A stretch of 64,000 nucleotides of DNA, taken from NCBI GenBank assembly GCA_000469685.2, contig LS997565.1:41379166-41443165 (forward strand). Reading direction: 5' to 3'. Origin of the DNA: Haemonchus contortus (Eukaryota; Nematoda; Chromadorea; Rhabditida; Trichostrongylidae). Of this stretch, positions 40,152-51,177 are shown piece after piece. Every line of letters begins with the position of its first letter. The first letter of the stretch is position 1. Under the pieces are notes generated by a model, which was not told the DNA's origin, searched no databases, and saw only the letters and a list, made by a program, of their open reading frames with translations. Position numbers and translations under genes: made by a program.

Positions 40152-41045
40152 TAGATACTCGCCTCTTCAGCATCCTCATGAGAGTTATTCTCAACGACCT
40201 TCTTCTGTAAACCATAGCCTCCGTCAGAATCCTCCACTGAGTTACTGTCCTCCGGTGAGCTATCTTCAGGAAACACCATTGGTGGAGCTGGAGGACGCAC
40301 AGACGAATCCGGTGGTGGAGGTGGGGGAGGAATCGATGTAACTGGAAATAATCCAAATGATAGCATTTGACTTACCCTCTGAAATGGAGGTATTGTTTGA
40401 TAGTGCTCCATTGAGTCAAATAGTAAAGCAGGCCAGTCCCAAACGTCTAACACTTCCATCGCTGAGCTCCCTGGATTTTTACCTTGAATCTTGGTTATTA
40501 GTAAGTAGATTCCTACAATAGAGACTACTTCAAGGGGTAAATCTAGAGTGCCCCCTTGTTAGAGGAACCCTATCAGGATCAAAGTGAGTAGTCCATCATA
40601 ATAACTACAAAAAAACGATAGGAAAAAAATGTACAGACTTACGGGTGTACGCATCGGATGGATGCGATTTCGGTACGTACGGCCGAACGTAAAGATGATT
40701 TCTTTCAGGGTAGTTATTAATCTTGTGATACTTTTCAGGATAGCTATCAATCCTGCCTCGAACTCGTGTAGTACGATGACCCTGTGAGTCATAGTACTCA
40801 CGCCATCGTCGATTTACATACTCTAGAGCATCCGGATACCATATAGTATAGCCGCCAGTGTAGGGTGAATAAGAAGGATAGGATGAATAGGAAGAATAGG
40901 TCGGTGAATATGAATAGTATGAAGGTGATGTATATCCCAAAGAGCCATAGGAGCCATAGGAGCCATAGGAGCCATAATAGCAGCAATTGGTCCAAAAGCT
41001 GATTACGGTCACTACGAATGATAGTAATAATATTGACAGTATCAT
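40118..41045 (-). CDS. Tyr/Gly-rich secreted protein with IWYPxALxYVNRRWR motif, gene 2
   Basis: Exon 1 is 40643-41045 (donor GTAAGT, phase 1) and exon 2 is 40118-40341 (acceptor TTCCAG), in frame for about 208 residues. A signal peptide (MILSILLLSFVVTVIS) is followed by FWTNCCYYG, a run of GSY repeats, Tyr/Ser/Pro repeats, IWYPDALEYVNRRWREY and PERNHLYVRPY. Exon 2 is proline-rich (SIPPPPPPPDSS) then acidic. As read, the last ten residues and the stop lie inside the right inverted repeat of a mariner (39611-40151). A GTATCT donor just before that point would instead splice away. A TATA-like TTGATATAAAG at 41076-41085 is shared with gene 1. Family unknown to me. Confidence 0.65.
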
Positions 41046-41075
41046 TCAGCTCGGTTAGATGGTTATCGATAATGG

Positions 41076-41082
41076 CTTTATA
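41076..41082 (-). promoter_or_regulatory. TATA-like box shared by the two Tyr-rich genes
   Basis: TATAAAG about 31 bp before the start. The surrounding CCGATGAATTGATATAAA is almost identical upstream of gene 1 (CCGATGATTTGATATAAA), so the core promoter was duplicated with the gene. Confidence 0.6.
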
Positions 41083-41635
41083 TCAATTCATCGGGTCAGC
41101 CTTGAAAAATGGTATGTATTGATAGAGTTATCACTTACTACAAGGTCATCAGTGCAAACGAGTTTGACTACACTGTTTTTGTTTTTGTTTAAATATCTCT
41201 CATCATTGCTCCTTATCGATTTTCACTGGATTCCTGAAAAATTCGTTCGATAAATACGGCCTTCTTTTTTACTTATCAATCTTTCTATAAAACTCAAATC
41301 AAAGACTTACTGCAGGACAGAAAAAACCTTGTCGTCAAGGCCAAAATTTAAGGGTACATAGAGGTTAAGAGGTATTTGCTGAGTCTCCTCTTCTGACTCT
41401 GACCTCAATAGACCTTATGCTCCCTGGATAAAAAAAGCGCATATTCGAAACTTGATTGAGCGAGTACGCTTATATTTTGCATTACTTTTGTTTTGTGATG
41501 ATGTGCGGTTTTCGTGTTTTGCTAAGCCTACCAACAAGTTATTTCCTCGCTCCGATCTATTAACGGCTTGAGTGAGGTGTTCACTGAAGATCTTCTACAA
41601 TCATGAAGTGGAGTGCAATAAAATACAAAAACCTA
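41083..41635. other. Intergenic, no gene seen
   Basis: No coding or repeat signal recognised. Confidence 0.4.
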
Positions 41636-41851
41636 GAGTCTTTTAGCTTGAATCAATCTCGTCTCAGGATGCGTCCCTCACTCAACTTCCGTTAAAAATC
41701 TTAGTGGTATTTTGAATGCTTATGTGGCCTATACAATGACTTGCGGTGGTCAGGTGGAGTACATTCAGTGTTTCAATCCTTCTGAGCAAGTTTGGTACCA
41801 ATCAACCCTGGAGGGATGGAAGGCCTTAGGGTGCACGCGAATATGGGCGGG
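41636..41851 (-). mobile_element. tRNA-derived SINE, copy 4 (head-truncated)
   Basis: Minus-strand copy of the body and tail (plus strand: AATCTCGTCTCAGGATGCG, ATGACTTGCGGTGGTCAGG, GGAGGGATGGAAGGCC). The tRNA-like head is lost or unrecognisable. Confidence 0.7.
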
Positions 41852-42158
41852 GGTCTACATTCATCTATTGTTTATTACCATAAATTTCATTTCATTTAAA
41901 TTTAAAAGCCGCCAGTGCTTGTAGAAGAGCGAAATCTGGAGAAGCATGAAGGCTCCAACCGTCTCCGTCGCGGGTCAGTGTAGTTCACAAAGAAATCTGA
42001 TCGTCAGGCTGGTGTCGTCCCGAAGGATCCAGGCAGTAACCGTCCTAGTCCAGCAGTCATCACGAAGGCTTTTTTTTTATTTATTCAGAGTACAATCAAC
42101 GAATTCAATACCGAAATAAGGAGAGCGAGATCAACAATTTATTTGACTCCAAAAGGAT

Positions 42159-42774
42159 TTATGTGCTCAGAGCTGTTACCGGTGTACACTGTTTTGGATC
42201 AGCAATGGAGTCTCGTTCAAGTCTGTAAGCGTGACAGGCACCAGAGCCAATTGCGTATCCAGGGGACTCGGCATAAGCGATACATTCGCCCTTAGAAATA
42301 AATATTGCTAGATAACTCCTGTGCATCTATGAACGGTTGACGGCTAAGTCGAAAAATAGTTATGTCCAGTTGATCTCTAACAAAAACAGTACTGAACGTA
42401 TCGTAAGGTATAGAAAATATTTGCACTTTGTTGAGATAACACGCTTTGAAGCAGTCGGATAAGGAAGAATTAGTACTGGCATGAATCATGTCGAAAGGAT
42501 TATTCAGGGATGCCAGACAGGGTTCTTTGATGAGGACGCAGGAAGTCGATTGAGAGACCTGGAACGAACCCCTCTACACGCCTGAACGTTCCTAAAATGG
42601 CAGAAGTCCTCACTTTCTCTTCAGCTGGCAGTTGCAAAAACGAAGACAATTCGGAATTAATAATGAAATAATATTGTATTATTGCATAATAATATATAAC
42701 GAAATGTATGAAATGTTAGGAAATACCTGCAACATGAAAGCGATCAGTGCAAGCGATTTACTTGACCACGTCAT
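42159..42774 (-). pseudogene. Small PAN-like secreted protein, block A copy, splice donor lost
   Basis: Exons by comparison with block B: 42727-42774 (signal peptide, donor GTATTT), 42403-42558 and 42159-42290. Exons 1 and 2 have the same lengths as in block B (48 and 156 bp) and exon 3 is intact (GECIAYAE...CHAYRLERD). At the end of exon 2 the block B donor (CAG then GTACGT) corresponds here to TAC then GATACG, so the GT is missing. The cysteine near residue 45 of the exon is also absent. No phase-matched canonical donor was found nearby. An acceptor TTTCAG 17 bp before the ATG, conserved in both copies, may be a spliced-leader site. Probably non-functional, or spliced differently. Confidence 0.55.
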
Positions 42775-43063
42775 AATGAGAAGAATCGCTTCTGAAATGT
42801 TAATTCTTACGATAGAAATGCCAAAACAAAAAAAATGATCTGATTCCTCACTGATTCCACCCGAAGTCAAGTCTATTGAAATTAATGGGACATTTTGTAG
42901 ACACAAAAGCATCCAAGCACTTCCAAGGCAATCTTGAGCGTACTGCAGTACTCGAATCAGCTATTTTCACTGGGAGAGCACCTTTCTCAACACAGTCCTA
43001 TCCCCAACTCATGCAGCGCTGAACTTGGCCAAAGTTTAATGCTGCCTTATTCATATTAAAATA

Positions 43064-43594
43064 TTGGGTTGTAACATAAGTTCGTAGAGTTTTGCGTTAG
43101 AGTTATTTTGCAACGATTTGTTTTGTTTTTCAGCAACGTGTAAACATTCATTCGAAAGAGCTCTTTCTCCTCTACGAAACTGTTTTGTCTGTTTTTTTGG
43201 GAAGTTTAATTGTTCGTCTTTTTTCTGTCTCAGAAATGGAATATCTAGGAGGAAAAAATCAGCATTTTCGACTTCTGCTTTTCTTGCCGAAACAGCTCGA
43301 GAGATATGCAGCGCGTACAGGGAAGGTGTCTTACATAGGTGTGTCTACTGCACAAAAATGGTTCGCAAAGCTTGAAATAGGCGACTTCGAACTTGAAGAT
43401 ACGCCTCGAAGCGGACGACCTGCAGAATTCGACCAAGAGCATCTGAAGGCACTATTGAAGGAAGATGGTGGCCAAACAATTCGTGTATTGGCTGATTATT
43501 ATAGTAACTTATTTAACAATTTATTATTGCAATTATTGCCTTTCGTTCAGAGAAATCTTCGTGAAAAAATCTACGAACTTATGTTACAACCTAA
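43064..43594 (+). mobile_element. Internally deleted mariner, TIR TTGGGTTGTAACATAAGTTC
   Basis: Inverted ends of about 26 bp flanked by TA (43062-43063 and 43595-43596). The plus strand keeps the N-terminal DNA-binding part of a mariner transposase (STAQKWFAKLEIGDFELED, SGRPAEFDQEHLKALLKED), after which the catalytic region is deleted. It lies in block A only, so it inserted after the duplication. Confidence 0.88.
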
Positions 43595-44965
43595 TATGTT
43601 CACTGCAATTCCTTAGGTGGCTTTCCGAAAACTCATTGGCAGTTACACGCTCAGACGAATACTCTATACATCATTAGGGTACTTGTCAGTTTATTGATGT
43701 TGATAGTCAGAATCTAGGGACCCAATCTGGGGATCCAATGAGGTATGACAACGTAATATGTCCATAGAGAAAACTTTCAAGAATTATCTGAGTTTCTATG
43801 CGAAGATTTATGGTTTTGTTAGTGCTTCTGTGATTTCGCATACCCTCTCCCAGTAAGCTTAAGCCAAATGCATCAAGTAAGTACCCACCACGAATGGAAT
43901 TTTGAGAAGTAGGACCCCTTGGGCAATGCTCGAACGTTCTCAGATATGTACAGAACTAAAGAACAGAAGCCGAGTTGAAAGATCTTTTTTTCTCGAGCAA
44001 ATTAGAGAAGGTTTAAGAAAAGTTATACTAATCGAGTCCAGAGTGATGTTTCGTTCTGGTTCGAGGTTTAGCTATTTACGAAGCCAACGGATTTCGTAGA
44101 TAGTCTGTAAAGAGAGTTAAGGATCTGTATGTAGCTTCCGGGGATACATGACTTTGTAGTTCAGGCTTTTTATGAAAGAAAGGCGGACTGGACACAGGAA
44201 ATTCGGGTCCTTTAAGTTTAGCCATTCGAAGAAGTCGTTGGAAGGAACCTCGACTTACCTGCTGCCAGGAGGTTGAAAGGATCGTAAGTGGCTTATAAGA
44301 TGGAAAATGTTGCCCATCACCACAGCGACGCTACACATAAAGAGCTACGTATGGCTACAGAAACGACCTAAATATTTCATGGAAACAAGTTGTGACGTTG
44401 ATGTATGGGAAAGGAAGTCTCTGAAATTTTTCAAAGCAGCGGCTTACTCTGTGAGTTGGTAATAAAAACTGATAACTGGAGTTGCAGAGAAGAAATTGGC
44501 GATTGTACTGGTTCTCTCTTAATGACGCATCAGTTAAAACTGCTGAATCATTCCATTCATTCAGTCAATTGCAAAACAAAACCTAGACGGAAATCATGGC
44601 GAATTTTTCTGTAAAGAAGTATGACATTTCCTGCATGGTGTCATTTATACTTCTTGTGACACTTTACAGTACTGCTGATCAATGACGTCAGTTATTGTTG
44701 GTAGGGGGAACCCACAAAAGGACGAGTTGCCATTCCCAACTGCTAATGCTCATTTGCTGCGGAGTCAGATTTTCGCTTTCTATCTGCCCATTTATTTAGT
44801 AGACGCACCTACTCGAGAAAATTCATGCACTCCGTCAGGATAATAGCAACATCCGTGACGTTTTCGAGTATTGGCCTCGTGGTATTTCCTTTCGCATCAA
44901 CACACTTTCATCTTTGTACTAAAGTATGCAGATTTCACTTGACACCACGAAATCAATTTCAATTC

Positions 44966-45499
44966 AATCTCCATGTTCGCCTTTCTTGGAACCTGAGCAT
45001 TTTTGCTATTATTAGTCAATGCTCCTGTGCCGAACAGGTTTCTAACGGTGGAATATTTATTCGTCTAACGTTCCGACTAACTCGTCAATATCAAAGACCT
45101 GAGAGCGTTCCGCAACTTTGGAGTGTTACCTATCACGCTTGACGTAGACCAGCTCTTAACTAATTGCAACTCAGGCGGAAGAACTTCTAACTAAGAAGGA
45201 ATTCTGATGAGTCATTCACGTCAATTCCACCAATACCGAACAGTTTCTCAACTTTCGTGACTAGAGGGCAACTGAGACAGCCCGGTCAACCACGACCTTT
45301 ACGTGACACGTATCAGGCTCACTATCAAAGCTCGCATAGAGGGATGAAAGGCAAGAGGTCACCAGTTATGTTGACGCACTCGTTCTTGTTAATCATGCTC
45401 TTATTTCGGTGTCTTATCCAGAAAGCCGCGAGAGTTTCTCTGGCACCAATACTGTCCTCGTAGGCCAAAATCGTGCATTTAACGTCAAAGTCACAACCA
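44966..45499. other. Intergenic, no gene seen
   Basis: No coding signal apart from the approach to the Penelope fragment. Confidence 0.4.
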
Positions 45500-45860
45500 G
45501 CCCGAACTTCTCCTCTGTGCTTTCCAAGCGGTGCAATCGAGCAAGACCTTCATTTGCTAGCTAAGTGCTATTTCACTCGAACGCTTAACTGTCTCCCAGT
45601 TTCTCCAATATACAAGCATCACATGTTAAACACTAAATTTGGTAAACCACAGCTCTGTGCACAGTCTCCTACTTTTCCATGCGGGCAGATAACGCAGATA
45701 CCCATGATGCAAATCCGGTCATGGAGAAGATTTCTAACCAACTGGTGTTTAATGTTTTCTCTCGGTGTCTTCACCAAGAAAACGTTATAAGCTAGATCCG
45801 CTCCTTTCCGGCATTGCTGAATAACTGCGCTAAATGGATCTGGTATGAATGGTAATTGAA
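45500..45860 (-). pseudogene. Penelope-like GIY-YIG endonuclease fragment, decayed
   Basis: The minus-strand frame reads FIPDPFSAVI, NIKHQLVRNLLHDRIC, CVICPHGKVGDC and then, past a stop, YIGETGRQLSVRVK. This follows the order of the element at 6.8-7.4 kb (LVRNRCYDRIC, CVVCPNGQEGDC, YIGETGRPLCIRVK) with clear divergence. At least two in-frame stops. A different, older Penelope-like lineage. Confidence 0.75.
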
Positions 45861-45998
45861 GATACATCTTATCTTCAGTTATATATGGAAAAGGCCTTGA
45901 TCTGCTTCGTGAGCCATGCTGCCGATTTTTGTATCCATAATGGATACACAACATAATGGATACTCCTACTGTCTGGCATCAGTTCAGCAGGGTTCAAT

Positions 45999-46634
45999 AT
46001 GTTCTTCTACATCTTCTGCGCTCTTTTCCTACTCAAGCCTTCATTTTCGGATTTCGGTTCCGTTTTCCCACAACTTCGAGAAAACTCGCTCAGACCTAGA
46101 AGACCTAATAAATTAGTTGATTATGACTTGCTCAAAAATTCATCTAACCCATAGCATGCCGTATTGGAACTGTGTGGCCTAGATTTCCATATAATAGTCG
46201 AATATGTCGTTTATTTGGAAAGACGTAGCGATTGCCTACGCATTCATGAATTTTACTATCATAACTCCGTGTTTTTCAGCCATGCGAAGACGCTGGAGGT
46301 GAAACGTTTTGAGTGTGCTTCGTTGCGCGCGTCCGTCGAAACTAGGTCACGTCGCAACCGTCGCATGCGGCGGTTCAGCCCGCGATTGTCGTCGTCGCAG
46401 TTGTCAGCGGGCCATACGAGCTGCGCTTGGTGCACGCCACTCAGCCAAAGAGAAGATAACATGGACAAATGCAAATCAATCGCTGAACCGACACTTGGTG
46501 GTACTACATTGCCGCCTCGAGACCTCAGTGGGATGCGCCGCGCGCGAAGTGGGCGGGGCGACCTAATTTTGACGAACGCACGCAACGGACGTTCTCTCTG
46601 CTCCAAGACATGCGGTATTTACGCGCAATGGTGA
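45999..46634 (+). pseudogene. ShKT peptide pseudogene, exon 2 interrupted by a GC-rich inverted-repeat element
   Basis: Exon 1 begins at 45999 and matches the signal-peptide exons of the loci at 34126 and 56031 (FFYIFCALFLL). An acceptor at 46277-46279 opens exon 2, which starts like the 55.5-kb locus for about ten codons and then hits a stop near 46310. The far end of the ShKT domain (SLCSKTCGIYAQW, stop 46632-46634) reappears after about 270 bp of foreign GC-rich sequence. The middle of the domain is absent and one domain cysteine is Tyr. No TATA box like that of the two intact loci is evident upstream. The gene is broken. Confidence 0.78.
46321..46587. mobile_element. GC-rich MITE-like insertion in the ShKT pseudogene
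   Basis: Inverted ends of about 35 bp with several mismatches: CGTTGCGCGCGTCCGTCGAA on the left against CGTTGCGTGCGTTCGTCAAA on the reverse complement of the right, continuing into (A/G)CTAGGTC. Strongly GC-rich against an AT-rich surround. No transposase. A clean target duplication was not found; an ACGTT nearby on both sides is only suggestive. Confidence 0.65.
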
Positions 46635-46723
46635 TTAGTTGGTAAGACCTATCAATAATGAAAAGTTCGTGGAAATTCAGTTTTGCTATGATTGTTTGTG
46701 GTTTCAACAGCACTTCTGTTCTG

Positions 46724-47015
46724 CCCGGGGCGGAGGTGGTGCAGTGGCAAGTGGCGCACTATATCACATGCACGGTCAGGGGTTCGAATCCCGGATCGAT
46801 GCCCGCCTAGGCCAACCAAGCCTTCCATCCCTCCGGGGTCGGTGAATTGGTACCAGACTCGTCTGGGAGGATAAAAGCACTGCCTTGTACATCGGCTGGC
46901 CACCGCAAGTCATTGTATTGGCCCCGTACGCACTCATTACGCCACTACGATTCTGAATGGAAGTCGAGTGAGGGGGCGCATCCCTCAGACGGGATTGATT
47001 AACGCCAAAAACTTT
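46724..47015 (+). mobile_element. tRNA-derived SINE, copy 5 (best preserved)
   Basis: Starts GGGGCGGAGGTGGTGCAGTGG (A-box side) and has a perfect B box GGTTCGAATCC at about 46780. The family body follows (CTGGCCACCGCAAGTCATTG, GGCGCATCCCTCAGACGGG), and it ends GCCAAAAACTTTATAA. RNA polymerase III promoter boxes are therefore intact. About 290 bp. Confidence 0.85.
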
Positions 47016-47108
47016 ATAAACTCTACTTTATTCCGTTCTGTCCAGAACATACAGCGTTCTTGCCGTCGAACGAGGAGGAGTGATTTTGAAGTAAAGGGCG
47101 CTGATGTA

Positions 47109-47634
47109 CAGTAGCGCTCAAAAGTCTTCGGTGAAATGGTTCTTCAGCCGTACTTTTCAGTCGTAACTTCTTTCCTACTGGATCTAATCAAGCGAAATTT
47201 CTATATTCGAAGCGTGGATGTATTGTGAATATTTAACACTATTAACCAGCAGTCTGATCATGTTCCAGATATTCCAAAGAGCATGAACTCAAAATCGACT
47301 GAAAATACAGATGATGGTCCTTCTAGAATCTCTTCCCTTTTTATAATGTCAAAAGTGTACGAGCGGTAACGCCGATCACAAGAGATGAGAAAAACGCACA
47401 TAAGGTGCGAATAAGTGCAGACGCCAACAACTTTAGTTTTAGCAAAATGTGCTACCGCAACAAACACCTTTTTCTACCTGTGGATATTGCAGCTCTACAG
47501 TGAAATAGGGTTGGGTAGGGTGAAGTATGCTCTAGTTAGACATATCCAAATTTCGTGTCATTCGGTATACTAAGAAAAAAGTTATGAACGAAAAAGCTTC
47601 AGAGCATTTCACCGAAGACTTTTGAGCGCTACTG
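47109..47634. mobile_element. Tc1/mariner-type MITE, TIR CAGTAGCGCTCAAAAGTC
   Basis: Perfect inverted ends of about 30 bp (CAGTAGCGCTCAAAAGTCTT onward), flanked by TA on both sides (47107-47108, 47635-47636). 526 bp, no transposase frame. A CAGT start is typical of Tc1-like ends. Confidence 0.88.
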
Positions 47635-47636
47635 TA

Positions 47637-48404
47637 TATACAAGCAGTCTCATGCCGATGCCAATGTTGAATCTTGTAATCAGCTTGGATGTTCTTTTCG
47701 ATGGATCGCCACGACAGATTACAGTGATAACAGTTGTGATCACGGTCACACAATTCTTCCGCGCAGCAGTTAATTTTGATTGCTATAATCTGATACCTTG
47801 ACTGTGTAAGGTTATAATCACATTCGAAAATCGACCCGTCTATTCTACAGAGTAGATAGTAGTGATATAGGTTAGGTTGTTTTATAGGTTAGTGATAGAA
47901 AGTAAGTGAGCTGGGCAATGGGGTAGTGGTTAATGTGTGTCCTTGACCTCGAAATCATGAATCCTTTATTCATAGGCCGAAGCGTCTAAATTCGGAGAAA
48001 TGCGGATAACTTTAAGATAAAAATGAAAAGACCCCGGCGTGAGCCGAGCTCTGCGACTATTCAATGTTTGCTGGGAAAACTATTGCTCATTCTATTATCA
48101 AATTGTAGGTGTAGCGACAAGTGGCCCCCTGTCATACAAACGCATCTTTGCTCTGAATCCCGAATTGATACAAAACATTGTCGACCGGGATTTATATTCT
48201 TACGGTGTCGATCAATTGGTAGCAGATCTATCCAGGACAGAAATAGGAGTAGGAGGATGAAAACAGCGATTTCTAAATCGGCTACATATCATTTCAAGTA
48301 CTGAAAAAGGGCTGAACCACTATATGAGCACTCTGCATTAGAAGGTGCACGAAAAACTGATTTTTAGCTATCTCCCCTGATTCATTGAGTTTCTCGAGCT
48401 AGCG
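47637..48404. other. Intergenic, no gene resolved
   Basis: A frame at 48039-48260 contains a plausible VGVATSGPLSYKRIFALNPE segment after a TTGTAG acceptor, but no donor or partner exon was found. Near 47915-47965 an A-box-like GGGGTAGTGGTTAA may be an eroded tRNA-derived repeat. Confidence 0.3.
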
Positions 48405-48685
48405 TAAGCAACATCTCTTATAGTCTCCGTCGCAGGCCAATGTAGTCCAGGAAGTCCTGTTCGGGTGGGAAACGCGAGTCATACCACTCTTTTTGCCCCG
48501 AGCTTTCATGAAGAAGTCTGATAATCAGAAGGCGTCGCCCCGAGAGATCCAATAAATAACCGGCCTAGTCCGACAGTCATCACAAATCGTTTCTTTTTTC
48601 CGTTCAAGGTACAACCAGTGAATTGAAGACTGAAATAAGGAAAGCGAGATCAACAATTTATTTGATTCCAAGAGAAGTTATACGT

Positions 48686-51177
48686 TCAAGGCAAAGCTGA
48701 TAACGGTGTACAATGTTCTGAATCAGTGATGTAGTCTCGTTCAAGTTTGTAGAAGTAGCAAGCAGTGAAGTCAGTTTCGTAGGTAGGGGGCTTGGGAAAA
48801 GCCATACATTCGTTCTTAGAAATAAAAATTGTCAGATAACTCTTGTACAACTACCAACGGAAAACAATACATCGTGTCTACGGCTTACTTACATAGTTAT
48901 ATTTAATTTCAGACGGGTGCGATTGCTTAAAATAACTATATCTCATTTGTGATACACTATCATATAGAATACTATATCACAAGTAAATTACATCACTTTT
49001 GGCTAAATCTAAGATAAGATCATGCTTCTTAACTCATCATATTAGTCCTAATCCTCATCAGTTACCCTACATGAAGGATTATCCAGTAGATAGGTCTAAC
49101 AGTGAATGGTTGACGGCACTAGTAATACGTAGGTTGCCTTTTATATTTTGAGATTTGAGAACCGAAACAAATACTATTTATTGAAAACCGGTTTACTGCC
49201 TTTCAAAAATCTCCACATTAAGATCTATATACTTTTGTATGGGCTCGAACCAATTTTCGAAGCACTTTTGCTACTCTGATGTAGGTAACTCTAAAACATG
49301 GATTCTGAACGCATCAACGGCTTCTTCAGGTGTCGAAAAACGTTGACTTCCCATTTTATTTTTTACGTACGGGATGAGAAGAAGTCACCCGGGGGCTACA
49401 TGGCTTATGACCTGTCAAATCGTTGTTTTGAGTGCTCAAAAATGGAGTTGTTTGAGCCGATGTGTGGGAGCTCGCATTGTCGGGGCGAAGAGTGTTCCGT
49501 CTGCAGCAATTTTTTTCCCTGATTTTTTGAAAGTCAACTGACAAACAAATGGCGGTATACCACTCAGAATTAACTGTTCTGCTTGTCCTAGTGGTATGGT
49601 TCCGACATGTCCAGTTTTTCCAAAGAAACAGGAGATCAATTTCTCGGAAGTGCTTGGTGCGCGGACGGCTGCTGTTGGATTTGGCTCACCTTGAAATACC
49701 CATACGGTCGACTGCTGTTTCCTTTCGGGCTCATACTTATAAATCCATGATCCACCACCTGTCTCGATATCATAGACGTGTTTCGAAGCACCGCGATCGT
49801 ATTTTTTGAGCATTTCTTTCGATCAATCGACACGAGTCCCTTTTCTGGAGGATCGACAAATTTTTCAAAAACAATTTTTTTACAGTCAAACGTTCATGCA
49901 AAATTGAATATATGCTGGTCCCACTAATGCCTAAGGTTGTCCCAATCTCACGATAGGCCACATGACGGTCTTGCAATATCAGTTTGTGCACAGTATCAAC
50001 GGTTTCCGGAACAACAACTGATTTTGGACCACCTCCACGAAATTCTTCTTCGAGTGAACTACGACCTCGGGTGAACTCACTGTACCATCGATAAACACTG
50101 GTCTTGGATGAAGCCTCATTACCAAAAGTTGAACTGAGTTCATCCGTGCATTGTTGTTGAAATAGTCCACGTCGAAAGTTGAGGAAAATAATCGCGCGAA
50201 AATGCTCACGGTTCTACCCCATAACCTGGTCTAAACAAAATCTTATAACTTAGTGTAAACAAAACAAATCGCGCTCGAATTTAGCAACGTAACCTAAAAA
50301 TAGTCAAACTTTACGATAGTGGTGTCAGTTGCTAGATTGCTACACTAGTCTTGCCAAATCTCAAAATATAAAAGGCAACCCTAGTAATGCTCATTCGAAC
50401 TCTCACAAAATAGTACTGGAACGTACCTGAACGTATCCAACGTATTCGCAATTCTCGATGAGATAGCACGCTTCCAAGCAGTTGAACAGGGAAGAGGAAG
50501 AATTGTCATAGATCCTGTCCGTATAACTGAACGTTTTTGTCAGACATTGTTGGATGAAGGTGCAGGCAGGCGCTTGAGAAACCTGAAACGAACCCCTCCA
50601 TGCGCCTCGACAATCCTGAAAGTGCTGAAGTCTTCAATTTCTTTCAGCTACAAAGTGCAAAAACGGAGACAATATTCAGTATTGTTTCAAATATTCATAG
50701 AGTTATTTAGCTGTATTTTGATTTTATAATTCAAGCACTTCTTCTCATTGTTTCACAGAATTATGTTAATTCATCAGTCTCAGTAAGGGGAAAAGAAACC
50801 TCCACGTGATAGCCCAATCGACCTTCTGAGCTTCCCCAGTGGTTGAAAGGTCTGTATTGAGGACTTTGGCAGAAGAAAGCCGCTAGATTTGTGCTGTTCT
50901 GTATGGGGGGGGGGGGGCAGATTCGAGCTCGGTCCGAGGATGAACGTTCTGCGTGCAACTCATCATCTTCATGTTAACATAACAGTCATTGAGGGCTTAG
51001 TCCTAATCTGATTTGATCAGCCAAGGTATTATCTGTCAAGGGCAGTTGTGATTAATACTGTTCCTTGTGGATGGTGAGCTGCCGAAATCGACCGAAAGTT
51101 ACGAGATCATTTAGAAATAAAGAGAATACCTGCAGAATGATAGCGAACAGTGCAAGCGATCCACTTGGTCCCATCAT
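48686..51177 (-). CDS. Small PAN-like secreted protein, block B copy, three exons
   Basis: Exons 51130-51177 (signal peptide, MMGPSGSLALFAIILQ), 50427-50582 and 48686-48814 join in phase 0 with donors GTATTC and GTACGT and acceptors TTTCAG and TTCTAAG, giving 110 residues. The mature chain has eight cysteines. The pattern of CxxxxxC, then CLEACYLIENCEYVGY, then a third exon with C...CYFYK...C resembles a single PAN/apple-type module, a fold used for protein or carbohydrate binding. The assignment is by pattern only. Intron 2 is 1.6 kb because a 1.25-kb mariner sits in it. A TTTCAG 17 bp before the ATG, conserved in block A, is a likely spliced-leader acceptor. This looks like the functional copy of the pair. 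Confidence 0.65.
49132..50380 (-). mobile_element. Near-full-length but dead mariner in an intron, TIR GGTTGCCTTTTATATTTTGA
   Basis: Inverted ends of about 26 bp are nearly perfect. TA lies directly at the left and one base out at the right. Length 1,249 bp is normal for mariner. Minus-strand transposase pieces include an HTH part near 50200-49980, AYREIGTTLGISGTSIYSIL, MLKKYDRGASKHVYDI and WVFQGEPNPTAAVRA, and DNASSHTSAQTT. The first catalytic position reads TGGGSW where the family has TGDESW, so the Asp is lost. Frameshifts are also present. Confidence 0.88.

Larger units (their letters stand above)
41955..44965. repeat. Segmental duplication, block A
   Basis: Matches block B (48405-53075) in the same orientation across coding and non-coding parts. 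Examples are TCTCCGTCGC...GTAGTTC, GAGATCAACAATTTATTTGA, AAGGCAATCTTGAGCGTACTGCAG, and CTTCTTGTGACACTTTACAGTACTGCT near 44650. It carries a PAN-like gene and a mariner insertion (43064-43594) that block B lacks. Confidence 0.8.

Noticed and set aside
44405..44614. Plus-strand frame similar to one at 52308-52523, suggesting a conserved protein
   Set aside because: Both lie in the duplicated blocks, so similarity follows from duplication; the frames drift apart and have no domain.
46164..46634. 156-codon plus-strand frame through the ShKT pseudogene
   Set aside because: Starts in the intron, crosses the GC-rich insertion in an unrelated frame and only its last residues are ShKT; not a real protein.
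46750..46800. tRNA gene, because of A-box- and B-box-like sequence
   Set aside because: No cloverleaf with acceptor stem; the unit continues into the SINE body found in five other places.
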